Source: Arbacia lixula
Taxonomy: Eukaryota; Echinodermata; Echinoidea; Arbacioida; Arbaciidae
Length of the DNA: 64,000 bases
Direction: 5' to 3'
Assembly: GCA_963669155.1 (NCBI GenBank)
Contig: OZ022580.1
Span: forward strand, 26,600,894-26,664,893
A program made the translations under genes and the position numbers. Positions 54,601-64,000 of the stretch are shown here, one piece after another. The notes beneath the pieces are model-generated. The model searched no databases, had not been told where the DNA came from, and saw nothing but the letters and a program-made list of their open reading frames with translations. Within the stretch, counting starts at the first letter, position 1; the number at the start of each line of letters is the position of its first letter.

Positions 54601-55965
54601 TACATGTATCATCAATTGAAAAAGTTACTTGTAAACCTGGAAAAATGGACAATTTGACAGTGTATTTGGAGTATGTACACGCTAAAAGTTCTCTTTTGTA
54701 CTCTTATTTAGCTCATGTAGGTATGTAGTTTTCTTATGTAAATTGATAGAATCTTTACTGCAATGTATTTTTTCTTGTGTATATTGTCACATATTGACTA
54801 GATTGACCAGATTTTCGAAGTCCATACAGTCTTGCTGTTTGGGTGCATTAACTGCAATAATTGCATGTACCTGCCTAAAGTGTGTGTCCCAACGAAGTTT
54901 AAACCTAAGTATTCAGTGAATGATCACATGCTTTTATAGTATCACAGCTTTCTGATATGATATCAATTAAGACATTTACTCATATTTGTTTTTCTTTTAT
55001 TAAAAGATGACAGAACAAATTCGTTAACCAATGTAGTACATATATTGATTTGTGGTATTATGATGTGCTTTGGTAAAGCAGTGCGATACCACACAGGAGT
55101 ACCACAGCAATGCCGCACAGGAGTATCACAAAAATACCACACAGGAGTATCATACAGCAATATGATACTTCTATGTGGTATTTCTGTGTGGTACTTCTAT
55201 GTGGTATTTCTGTGTGGTACTGCTATGTGGTATTTCTGTGGTACTTCTATGTGGTATTTCTGTGTGGTACTGCTGTGTGGTATTTCTGTGTGGTACTGCT
55301 ATGTGGTATTTCTGTGCGGTACTGCTATGTGGTATTTCTGTGCGGTACTGCTATGTGGTATTTTTGTGTGGTACTGCTATGTGGTATTTATGTGTGGTAC
55401 TGCTATGTGGTATTTCTGTGTGGTACTGCTGTGTGGTATTTCTGTGTGGTACTGCTATGTGGTATTTCTGTGTGGTATATGTGGTATTCCTGTGGTAGTG
55501 ATGTGTGGTACTTGTGTGTGGTACTCCTGTGTGGTACTTCTGTGTGGTACTCCTGTGTGGTATTTCCTGTGGTACTGCTGTAAGGTCCTGTGGTATTTGT
55601 CCCAAAAAACCACACAAAACCACAGGACTATCCTGTGGTACTTTCCTGTGGTATTTCCTGTGGTACTGATGTGTGGTATTACCACAGAAGTACCACAGGA
55701 ATTTTTTGTAAGGGTTTATCCTTCACCTGTCGCAAACTGGTTCCTCTACTCTAGCGTGCAAACATAAGGAGAATCATGTAGGCCTACAAGGCTACACTAA
55801 TATTTAGCATGCATAGCCATAGGATGCTTCGTTCAATTCATCATGCATATGCATACTGTATGCAGGCTTTCACTTCTTACCATTCTGGATGAAACAGGAG
55901 ATATCTGTCAGTGGCAAAAGTTTCCGTTTCCTTCGGTCTGCCGAAATGACCCTCAGCACTGGCAT
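45678..55965 (-). CDS. Transposon ORF A: spliced gene with CIDE-N-like N-terminus, function unknown
   Basis: Exons with matching phase: 55881-55965 (ATG, 28 residues), 48946-49095, 48299-48456, then 47104-47234 and 45678-45995 (stop TAA). Exons one and two together resemble a CIDE-N/ubiquitin-like fold: a basic start, then FVLVDEDDGSAIDEDVLQEI and LTLMVLNEDEEW. Exon three is Ser/Pro-rich linker. The last two exons (GWDRDTATVLLMLCLLPPSS; QPFLLALGQSKAHIDQYFII; AMDVLFKSHYVFGLEY) match, from memory, a family of uncharacterised fish and invertebrate proteins. Exon 48299-48456 ends in phase 0 while 47104-47234 starts in phase 1, so an exon between them is missing or decayed. Intron one is 6.8 kb and full of nested repeats. 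ORF B begins 3 nt after the stop, in the same frame. Confidence 0.72.
47738..47956. mobile_element. hAT-like MITE with CAGGGGCTGCGG ends, nested
   Basis: Left end CAGGGGCTGCGGAAAG and right end TTTCGCGGCCCCTG are imperfect inverted termini flanked by GCTAG. Inside are a (TG)n run and G-runs. Confidence 0.55.
50276..50722. repeat. Palindromic MITE with ~180-bp arms, nested
   Basis: The left arm includes GGAATTCTAGTACGCGAGCG and the right arm its inverse, CGCTCGAGTACTAGAATTCC. The arms are separated by a short AT-rich loop near 50500. Confidence 0.7.
51841..52826. mobile_element. Possible TTAA-type transposon, nested
   Basis: TTAA-GCCTGAGTC at the left and GACTCAGGC-CTAGTTAA at the right are short inverted ends next to TTAA. 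Both ends continue with CGAT-rich sequence of weaker similarity. No transposase frame is visible, so assignment is tentative. Confidence 0.4.
52937..53146. repeat. Perfect-looking ~93-bp-arm hairpin, nested
   Basis: Arm 52937-53030 (GTGGGTTTATATTTTTATTA) and arm 53054-53146 (TAATAAAAATATAAACCCAC) are inverted copies with a ~23-bp loop. The near identity suggests recent origin or conversion between the arms. Confidence 0.8.
53280..53650 (+). repeat. C-rich stretch, possible 3' end of a Penelope-like element
   Basis: Composition changes sharply to C/A-rich. The segment CTCCTGAAGATGGACAGTC followed by CTGCCTGAAACGTCTC resembles the GAAACGTC-bearing terminal region common in Penelope-like elements. 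No reverse transcriptase or nuclease frame is present, so this is tentative. Confidence 0.3.
53739..54147. repeat. Short element with GTCTCGCCTGAAC ends and an internal duplication
   Basis: Begins GTCTCGCCTGAAC and ends with the inverted ATCAGGTGAGAC. Two internal copies share CAAACTTGGTACAAATGATC (at about 53835 and 54007). Confidence 0.5.
55084..55705. repeat. 24-bp minisatellite in ORF A intron 1 with inverted outer units
   Basis: Units of TGTGTGGTACTGCTATGTGG type, two 12-mers alternating, run from about 55160 to 55680. Units of opposite orientation (ACCACACAGGAGTACCACAG) lie at 55089-55150 and again around 55600-55700, so the whole array can fold back. Long open frames here are an artefact of the repeat period. 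Confidence 0.85.
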
Positions 55966-56144
55966 CTTTCGGGGATCGGGAATCCGTGAATCAATTGACT
56001 TGTGAAGATTTCTTCTTAGGGTGGAAAGTTTCAAGTTACCCTCAACGCAACGAGCGCGAGCTAGCCGAAATGACGTACATCATGCAGCACACACGATTAC
56101 GATTGACAGGACAGCATGCGCTGCATGCATGCATGCAGGCGCCA

Positions 56145-56200
56145 GGCCAGGGCCGGGCCGCGCCGGGCGCGGCGGCGCGGCCGGGACTAAAGTCACGCGG
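56145..56200. promoter_or_regulatory. GC/CpG-rich block upstream of transposon ORF A
   Basis: A run of GGGCCGGGCCGCGCCGGGCG type sequence lies about 190 bp upstream of the ORF A ATG, between it and the right terminus of the element. It stands out from AT-rich surroundings and could be a CpG-type promoter for ORF A. This is position-based inference; no TATA box was identified. Confidence 0.4.
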
Positions 56201-56277
56201 TAATCCAAACATTAGGCCAATCAGGAGCGAGCTAGCGCGCTCAGATTGTGCGCATGCGTGTTTTTAAACAAATTCAA

Positions 56278-56428
56278 CACCAGTGGGTGTCACGAACCCA
56301 GTTATTCCAACAGATTAGATTAAGGAGCTCCAAAAGTGATTCTCTGGGTGTTAAAATAACACCAATAGAATAATTTTTATTGTACACCGACGAGGTGTTG
56401 AAGATTTAACACCCTGGTTTTTGCAGTG
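56278..56428. repeat. Right subterminal repeat region of the CACTA-like element
   Basis: It holds the same AACACC/GGTGTT motifs as the left end, but fewer: for example AACACCAGTGGGTGTCAC, GGTGTTAAAATAACACC and GAGGTGTTGAAGATTTAAC. The last 25 bp are the inverted match of 41583-41607. Confidence 0.8.
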
Positions 56429-56579
56429 TGTGTACTAATTTCACCATGAATTTACCTTTGTTTTTGTTTTTTTTACGAACGAATCTTTTTCGTAGAGGTT
56501 TGTGAGTCAAAACATGTTTCTATCGATATATCAAATGAACAGGTGACATGGTATATATCCTTAAAATGAAAACAAAAAT

Positions 56580-56940
56580 AGAAAACATAAAATTATGGTG
56601 CATCTCGAACGTAACGTCAAAACATCAAAATTGGTGACCCCCATTTTTTTTTTTATTATTTGGAAAGAGTATAAAATGTAGATGTGATTTCATGTGTCAT
56701 TTTACTGTTAAGTACATTGTGACGTCATCATATTGCCATATGAATAAAATAAGTGAATTTTCATGTATGACGTCACGAACTTTTTTACTCGTTCTTGCGT
56801 ATCTCAGTAATTCTTGATCAATTTTCTCCCAAATTTCAACATGTTGTGCGTAAAACATTGCTCTATGGTAGGGTTGCCTTCATTTCTCATTTTCACTCGT
56901 CTTCATGGTGTAAATTTGATCATAGGCATTAATGGCAAAA
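56580..56940 (+). repeat. Dispersed repeat R2, partial copy beside the CACTA-like element
   Basis: GGTGACCCCCATTTTTTTTT, GTGACGTCATCATATTGCC and ACATTGCTCTATGGTA match the 24.0-24.2 kb part of the repeat. Confidence 0.6.
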
Positions 56941-57080
56941 TCGGACTATACAATACGATATGAGATGGTTTAAATGCTAAAGAAATTTCTCAACAATAGA
57001 TTACATCCACACCCTTAATCAACTGAAAGAAAAATGTCCAGATCTAGCGCCAAAAAGAATTGTAAATTGTGAATTGTAGA

Positions 57081-57160
57081 TTATGAGATAGCTTTCGACT
57101 CTGTTGCAGCAAATACATAATGTGCCTTGAAGAGGCGGTCAAAAGCTGGAATGTCAAGCC
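57081..57160 (-). pseudogene. Fragment of a second ORF A-like gene
   Basis: The minus strand reads GLDIPAFDRLFKAHYVFAAT and stops at 57081. This matches the ORF A segment GAMDVLFKSHYVFGLEY at 45.8 kb. It lies outside the large transposon by about 700 bp, so it is a relic of another copy or of a related host gene. Confidence 0.55.
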
Positions 57161-58149
57161 CCCCTGGAATAGCAAGACAATCCAGCACCAAAAAAAAAAA
57201 AAATTGTGAAGGCTTCTTGGCTTCCCTTCCAATAGAGAGGAGTTAAGGCTGTTTATACTCCGCCTATTTCTGCAACACAGCAGCACGGACATCTGTTCCT
57301 TCCTGTGGAGATATATATATATATATATTAGGATAATATTCTTTGCAGCATTTCAAAAAATCAAAACATTCATATATGTCACATACATTCTACACTAAAT
57401 TGGTTTACAGAAAACTGCATCATTTGGTCATATCGAAATCTAACTTGTTCCCACTCATGGCTTTATGTTCATGAATAGTTGTTCTATGCAATAAACTCAC
57501 CATCAGACCTACACATATATTAGGTGAAAAAACACAAAAAGAGCACAATTTAGTGCTATCTTGCATCCCAACATATCATACCTCATTCAGCCGAACCTGC
57601 AAACTTCTGCCAACAATGTTGCACAGTGACAAATGTTTTAACCATACAGTATATAGCCCGGGCTATTTTGAAATTGCATAGCCCGGGGTGGGGGGGGGGG
57701 GGGGGGGACAAAAACGCACCCCCCCCCCCCAGATCTCGACCGTTGATCGCGCGATCACGACAAAAATTGGCACGCACGTCACCTCCGCAAATCAATTGCA
57801 CCAAAATTATTCAAATTGATTTTCAATTAATTAATTATGCTAATTAATGCATAAAAAATCATAATTTGGCCTTTAAATCTTTAAGTATAGCCCCAAAGCT
57901 GCTAGATTTCTTAGGATTATTATTAAATTAGGGTTAAACAAATGGCAATAACAATTTTTTTCTTATGTAGTTTATTGTTTTTTAAATTTCTTATGTATTT
58001 CTTTGTTTTTTCGATGGAAACCGTTGGCAACACTATTTCAGTCATAAATAACATGAAATCTATTGTTTCCCATCAGTAAAAATAAAAATAATGTTACATT
58101 TATGAACTTGGGCTAGATACAGAATTTGCTTTGGATTTGTACATGAAAT

Positions 58150-58878
58150 CAGGGAGGTGTTAGGAAGGAGTAGAAACTCGAGCGTAATACATTCAAACAT
58201 CTGTATGGGTTCTAAAGCGTGCTCATGATTGTCAAAAGAATTCCATAATCATGACAATTTTTTGATGTTCCATATGCCGAGCCGACATTTAGCTGATGTC
58301 AACTTGAAAAGAAATGTCTTTAATTTCCCATTTGTCTGTAGACGTTTTGTTTTTGACAAATCTGTTTGCAAACTTTAAGGAAGTTAACGGCAGATAATGA
58401 CAGATCCTTTACTCTGCTTTTGTTTCGAAAAGAATTGAGGAATCATTAAAAATCGGACATATAAGCTACAGTATTTGTATTACTTACAAAATTGACCAAT
58501 TTCTTCACTTTCTGACAACTTGTGCATTTGGGGGATTCGACCACTCTCAAAATGATATATTAAGCTGTGTATTATCATTAACGGCGTTACTGTGTGTTTG
58601 CGTGCAGCAGAGATATTTTACTTCAAAAAATTGTTTATTTGTGTCTGCTGATACCTGTTGTGCTCATGGAAGTATTAATGCCATAAGCAGAACGGGACAA
58701 GCGAAATGAGACTGTAAATTTCTTTTGTTCTCTCTGAGAAGCCGTTGCCACACAATCAAGTTCATAATTGTTCAAACACCTGAACAGCACCTGTTGAGAA
58801 CACCATAACTTTTCAGCGGCTTGGCACATGGGTTCAAAGAAAGAAAGTTGATTCATATCCTTCCATAACACAATCCTG
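58150..58878 (-). mobile_element. TIR transposon family T7, copy 5 (729 bp)
   Basis: Inverted orientation: begins CAGGGAGGTGTTAGGAAGG, ends CTTCCATAACACAATCCTG. Flanks ATGAAAT and ATGAGAT match at six of seven positions. It is closest to copies 2 and 4. No coding capacity. Confidence 0.83.
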
Positions 58879-59360
58879 ATGAGATTACGGATTTAAGCAA
58901 TTTTGGTCTGACGTGCACGTACAAAATGTTACGTAACCTCGGAACTGCGTACCCCCGCTGCGCAAATTTGGACTTAAAAGTTGCGTGAGACTTGAAGGAA
59001 AAAATTCATTTTCTTGTTACAAATTTATCGCGAAAAATGTCGAGGGGGGGCGGCTGTTTTTGCCCCCCCCCCCCCCCCACCCCTTGGGCTAGATAGGGTT
59101 AACGACCCTCTGCACTATTTTGGCATGGATGGATTAGCCCTTCCTGTGAGGTCACTGGCAGGTGGTTATCTCATCAAATTAGCTCTCAATTAACATAAGA
59201 AAAAGGGCATCATGAGGAATCAACAGGTACTGCTTAGGCATTGTTGGCTGTATAGAGGGCGCAAGTAGCTATCATACTCAATAATGACTTTAAATCGGAC
59301 AAGTATACAAAATATACTACAAGCTGAAGAGAAAAAGGCTTGAATTTCATTCAAGAAAAC

Positions 59361-59626
59361 TTATGATGCTTGTTCAAGAACTGTAATCTTCCAAATCCCG
59401 CTCCAATCCAACCCAGGATTGGGCACAGAAGCCTGGAAACAAGAATACTATTAAACATGTGTGATCAAGTAAGTATACTCCATGGCCATATAACTTACTG
59501 GTTTGTGTTGAATTAGGTGCTGCAGTGCTCCACTCCTACTGCTGCTGATTGATCCATACTTGATTGTTTTCTTGTTCACAGAGTGGTGAAGCATGTAGAC
59601 CAGAGTACATAGTCCACAGAGATCCA
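59361..59626 (-). CDS. Last two exons of an unrecognised minus-strand gene
   Basis: Exon 59499-59626 lies between a TTTTTCAG acceptor and a CCA|GTAAGT donor; it is open only in the phase-1 frame (DLCGLCTLVYMLHHSVNKK and so on, 42 residues). Exon 59361-59432 follows a TTGTTTCCAG acceptor, continues in phase 0 (ASVPNPGLDWSGIWKITVLE) and stops at TAA. Two good splice sites with matching phase support a real gene, but I do not recognise the family and found no upstream exons. Confidence 0.5.
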
Positions 59627-60277
59627 CTGAAAAACTAGATCAAAAACAGTTATTTGTACATAAAAGAATAGCTAGAGGAATTCTAGGCTTGATGCCAATA
59701 CCTTTGCCACATCACACAGTTATTAACACGTTGTGCGTTGCTTGCACAACCCCATGCACCACATTATTTGAAGTTGTTTTAAATTCTTTTAGCAATGCTC
59801 TTTTGAACTTGCTGTATCTTTTTAGTTTTTTTAGGAAATCTAAACAAATCATAATGCACCGGAATTTCTTGTGTTACACTTAGTACTGTTTAAAACCTTA
59901 CATTGACTGGACTATGTCAGTTGTATTGATTTACAGCTTACAATGACCCTTTGACAAACGTACGTTTCATTTTTAAAGTTGATATTCATTGATTTTAAAT
60001 ACGGTTGAATTTGATATCATTGTAAAGTTTATGACTTGATCATTATAACGCTAATCCCAAATTTTAAAACAAACCAGGAGCGCAGAAATATCCAAACAAA
60101 AACTACTCAAATTCCCTCTCGAAATCTGCCCAATTTACGTCCCGTAAAATAGGCCACTATGCATGACGTAACTGAATGTCCATGATTTCATTTGACAATC
60201 GGTCACGTGCAGCTTTCGTGTACGTACCGAACAGCAAATTACGTTTCGCGAACTGAACTATTTTTTAGACTTCAACA

Positions 60278-60605
60278 ATGGATGAGTTGGACCTCGATTT
60301 AGATTTTCAAATCGACAATTTTGAAGAAGAACTTCTAGTAGTGGACCAGATAGTGAAATCGATGAAGGTGAAGTGGGAGATTTTGATGATGAATCAAACG
60401 CTCCTCAGGCTCAAGCTGCGAGTACGAATGGTGTTGTTACGGACGATGTAGATATTGCTTACCGGCATGAACCAGAACCTGAACTTCAAGAAGATGTCGA
60501 TCTCGATCTCGATCTACAAATGGAAAACTACGGGGATGCTAGGCCAAGGGGCAACCAGGATCATGCCAGGCTTGATCCAAACAGCACCGAAAATTGGTAT
60601 GTAGT
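60278..60605 (+). pseudogene. First exon resembling P2X7-intracellular-domain genes, with a frameshift
   Basis: ATG at 60278 opens an acidic start (MDELDLDLDFQIDNFEEE). The acidic, low-complexity coding continues in a different frame from about 60332 (SSSGPDSEIDEGEVGDFDD) to ENYGDARPRGNQDHARLDPN and STENW at a TG|GTATGT donor near 60598. That ending is, from memory, what precedes the Cys-rich CxCGxC part of the P2X7-intracellular-domain family in marine invertebrates. The next exon was not found before the window ends. The one-base frame change near 60330 means a broken gene or a sequence error. Confidence 0.5.
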
Positions 60606-61558
60606 TGAAATGATTTAGACTAGAGGGTATTTATTTTTTTCCAAAACTTAGTGCGCGAGTTTGCAATAACCGTGGGCCCGATCCGTGCAGTAGCTCAGCG
60701 TAGCCGTAGCAGTAGCGCTAAAGTCGAGCTAGCTACCGGTCGGCCGGGACGAAACAGAAAAAAGAACAGGACTCGATTGTTCTGTCAACAATCCTGATGA
60801 AATTGTATAAGATTAAAACTACGATGCAGACATGTACATGTACATGTACTATGATACCGTTCATGTTGACAAACCAGTTTATATTTCGCGCAATAAGAGA
60901 CCACAAGTATAGTACGCAATGTACATACATGCAAAAGTTGTTCAGTCGAAGGTTGTGAGCAGAAATATCGAACGATGAGCAGAGTGTTGATGAAAGGAAA
61001 ATGCGCAATACCCATACATGTGTACGTACGTGTGCGATCGCGAGCATGCATTGTAATCATGGAATGCGAATGCACCAGTAAGGCTATACCATACGATATG
61101 CAGTCGCGATATGCATGGGCTATAATGACGTACGCGCGCGTGCATAATCGTACTGCAGTATGTATGACGTTGAACGTCAACAAATCTTTCGAGAAAAATA
61201 TAAATGGGTCTATAGAGTGTTTGATATCTAGATTATATTATCTCAAGTCTTCTATCAACATTATTTGAGATATCTGTAAGCCTTAATTGAAAGGTCGTTA
61301 GATGGCATAACCTCTACAAAACGTACAAGTGCAAGAAAACTAACTTTTCCGAACGACAGCTCGTATTAAATTCAGTAGACTCGACTTCGTATTTCAATGT
61401 AAAACCTCCCGATAAAGGTCAGAATATTTTCATTTTTCTTACTTTATTATTGCTGAGATTATTTTTCTTAGATTTGTGCAAGACTTACTCAAATGCTACT
61501 AACAAGAAAAATCAAAAAGACAGTGAAATATAGCCTTAAATGGTATATTTAGTTAGTT

Positions 61559-63898
61559 GTATGTTGTAGTTCTCGAGACTGGTCTTGGTCTCGAGACCAG
61601 TCTCGAGATCAGGATTTTTGTTCTTGGTCTTGATCTCGGTCTCGAACCCTCTGGTCTTGGTCTTGTTCTTGGTCTTGAGCCTTTCTGGTCTCTGATTTTA
61701 CGTCGAGACCAGCCCAAGACCAGCTACTCAAATTACGATATTACACATAAATCATATTGATAATGCATGTCGGAGAAAGGAGATACGATACATCACTCTC
61801 CTTGGTCGATCGGAGCGCATACAATTTGGAGTTACAATCACCCCTACTATACTGTGCAAGCCTGCCGCCGACCCGGCCCGGCCCCTGCCCGATCACTGCA
61901 TAGCACGGGAAGCGTGAGATGCAGATTAGCGAGCATGCAATATATGTCCCAACATCACACATGCAAAGCGCATCACACTGGGTGATACATGCGTCTTTAT
62001 GCCAGCCAAGAGGTCAGTGTTGCGAGTTGGATCGATGGTGTGTAGATGTAGTAAAACTCTCCAAGCCAGCTCTCAAGCTGTGCCATGCTGCAAGCGTGAT
62101 CGCATACAATACACGTGTGAGACTGAAAGAGTATGAGAGTCCCCCCTCCCGGCCGAGATAGAGTATTGTTTATGTTTTTGGCACGAAGCTCGCTAGTGCG
62201 AATAGCGTAAAGAAAAAATTACTAGAGGAGCCAACACTATGTCTTAATTACGCCAAATGAAAAGACGACATGGAGCTGCAAAAATTACTAAATTATGTTG
62301 AAATAATTCCAAAATGTGTGCCGCTGGGACGACTAAAAAGTTTTACAAGTTTTACCATACAAAAAACAAAACAATAATCATGCTAAAATGTAATTGTATA
62401 CTAAATCATGGCAGTGTCTTCACTTGTTTCTACCGGAAGAAGAAAAAATCATGCTAAATTAAAGTACTGATACTGATAGATAGCCGTCTTCAGTTGTACA
62501 GACAAAAATCAAAGTAAGTTTTTGAATAGTTCTTCTCTATTCAGTAATTATTTTAACAAAATAGGAATTGCACAATTTTGTATGAAAAATTGCTAAAACC
62601 AATAAGTCTATAGAGAATGCCCTCGAGTTGTCACAGGTCTTTTTGAATGATGACAGGGTTTTTACATTGTATTAGTGTATAGTTGTATACATCTCGAAAA
62701 TGGTGGAGTTAAAATTATTCATTTATATCATAATGGTGCAGGTTTTGGTTACTAAGATAAAGTTTGACCAATACTCAATTTGCCTGACCTATATATAAGT
62801 AACGTGTATGTGTTTGTAGAGAAAAACGAATGTTTTCCGAATCTGTTTCGGAAAACAATCATCATTCTTGAAATGAAGTTGTGTTTATTTTGTATGCCTT
62901 TCGTCTTTGGCATTATTAAAAAAAAACTTCACAGTATTTGATACGTTTGTCAGGAGCTTAGGCAAATATGTTCATGCAGAAATAAATAAGTATATAAGAA
63001 GAATATATAAGTAACTCAAGTCATGTGTATGTGTTTATAGAGAAAAACGAATGACGAATATATTTCGGAAAACAATCATCATTCTTGAAATGAAGTTGTG
63101 TTTATTTTGTATGCCTTGTGTCTTTGGCATTATTATAAAAAACTTCACAGTATTTGATGTTTTTCAGGAGCTCAGGCAAATATGTTTATGCAGAAATAAA
63201 TAAGTATATAAGAAGAATATATAAGTATTAAGTAACTCAAGTCATGTGTATGTGTTTATAGAGAAAAACGAATGACTTGAATATATTTCGGAAAACAAAC
63301 ATCAATTTTGAAAGAAGTTGTGTTCATTTTGTATGCCTTGTGCCTTTGTCATTATTAAAAAAAAAAAATCACAGTATTTGATATGTTTTTCAGTAACTCA
63401 GGCAAATATGTTCATGCAGAAATAAAGAAGTATTTTTCCCCATCATACATATTATCACGATCCTGGATCCTTTGTGCAGGTTGTTGCTAAACTACTAGCT
63501 ACTGACTTGTATTGTGCATTTAACTTTGAGCATGCCTGTGAAGTGATTGAAAAAGCACATTGAAAGTATAACTTTTTTAAAACAATTTTTTCATTTAATT
63601 CAGCCATATAGAAGAATATTACAGACTGCTCATGTTGTGCAAGTTGTGCAAGTATTAGACAGTTTATACTCAAAATCATAGTCCACAAATAACGCGTGTT
63701 TCCTCAAAACTAGTAGAAATTTAAATACTGGTGAGTGGTCTTGGTCTTGGTCTTGATCTCGTAATTTGGTTTTCTTGGTCTCGGACCCCTGTTCTTGATC
63801 TTGAACCAATTTTTTTTTGGTTCTTGATCTTGGTCTCGGGGTGTTTGGTCTTGGTCTTGATCTTGGTCTCGGATGGTCTGGTCTTGACTACAACACTG
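61559..63898. mobile_element. Element with GTTGTAG ends and GGTCTTGGTCTCG subterminal repeats
   Basis: The left end GTATGTTGTAGTTCTCGAGA and the right end CTTGACTACAACACTG are weak inverted matches. Next to each lies an array of GGTCTTGGTCTCG-like hexamer pairs (61570-61735 and 63735-63880). No clear target duplication or transposase was found; the two arrays could also be independent repeats. Confidence 0.5.
62800..63434 (+). repeat. Three-copy tandem repeat, period about 223 bp
   Basis: Copies start at about 62801, 63024 and 63247 with GTGTATGTGTTTATAGAGAA or a close variant and share TGTTTATTTTGTATGCCTT. The third copy is truncated near 63434. No shared open frame. Confidence 0.85.
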
Positions 63899-64000
63899 GA
63901 CGATATACTAGAGCTATACGTATAAAACACGTAATGTAGCGGCTGGAAATGGCTTACGTGCCCATTCACCTTACGTCACAAAAAAATCGCTCTTTTCGCG

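Larger units (their letters stand above)
41583..56428 (-). mobile_element. Full-length ~14.8-kb CACTA/EnSpm-type DNA transposon
   Basis: The left end starts CACTGCAAAAACTAGGGTGT (41583). The right end is its inverted match, ending ACACCCTGGTTTTTGCAGTG (56428). About 25 bp of the termini match, followed on both sides by clusters of AACACC/GGTGTT motifs, the subterminal repeats expected of CACTA elements. TG flanks both ends (41581-41582 and 56429-56430). Removing the element and one TG joins flanks that align colinearly with a related host repeat at 22343-22395, an empty-site comparison supporting the borders. Inside on the minus strand are two coding units with CACTA-style transposase features. 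Frameshifts and many nested MITEs suggest an old copy. Confidence 0.82.

Noticed and set aside
55045..55767. 240-codon plus-strand frame rich in Cys, Val, Tyr and Trp
   Set aside because: It is the 24-bp minisatellite, whose length is a multiple of three; all frames give repetitive peptides.
57583..57847. Gly-rich frames around the G and C runs at 57.7 kb
   Set aside because: Driven by homopolymers; no start context, homology or splice support.

Overview
The window looks like a chromosomal segment from a marine deuterostome, most likely an echinoderm and probably a sea urchin. Three things point there. A secreted CUB/EGF/avidin mosaic gene resembles the sea-urchin fibropellins. The introns are long and AT-rich. 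The space between genes is packed with nested DNA transposons, RTE-type LINE remnants and microsatellites. I see no operons, prokaryotic signals, tRNA, rRNA or CRISPR.

Region 1 (about 7.1-22.9 kb, minus strand) holds the one clear host gene. I followed 19 coding exons by splice sites and reading phase. They encode about 1,114 residues in this order: signal peptide, CUB, LDL-receptor class A, Frizzled cysteine-rich domain, trypsin-like protease with an intact catalytic triad, two more CUB domains, five EGF domains, and an avidin-like domain. Every module is flanked by phase-1 introns, the signature of exon shuffling. It reads as a secreted zymogen protease joined to a fibropellin-like tail. 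The exact C-terminus is unsettled.

Region 2 (about 22.9-41.5 kb) is a repeat field. It holds copies of a ~725-bp inverted-repeat transposon with 7-bp target duplications, a dispersed AT-rich repeat, a degenerate tandem array split by one transposon copy, long-arm MITEs, and a decayed RTE-type LINE with endonuclease and reverse transcriptase remnants on the minus strand.

Region 3 (41,583-56,428) is a single ~14.8-kb DNA transposon of CACTA/EnSpm type. It has CACTG ends, subterminal AACACC/GGTGTT motif clusters and a TG target duplication. An unoccupied copy of the target repeat lies at about 22.35 kb. On its minus strand it carries two adjacent genes. ORF A is spliced and starts with a CIDE-N-like domain. 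ORF B has C2H2 zinc fingers followed by a Tnp2-like transposase. The two are in the same frame, separated by one stop codon. ORF B is frameshifted and its C-terminus is cut off, so this copy is probably immobile. At least seven smaller elements are nested inside.

Region 4 (56.4-64 kb) holds more repeats, a fragment of another ORF A-like gene (57.1 kb), the last two exons of an unrecognised minus-strand gene (59.4-59.6 kb), a frameshifted first exon resembling P2X7-intracellular-domain genes (60.3 kb), and a repeat-ended element with a three-copy 223-bp tandem repeat.
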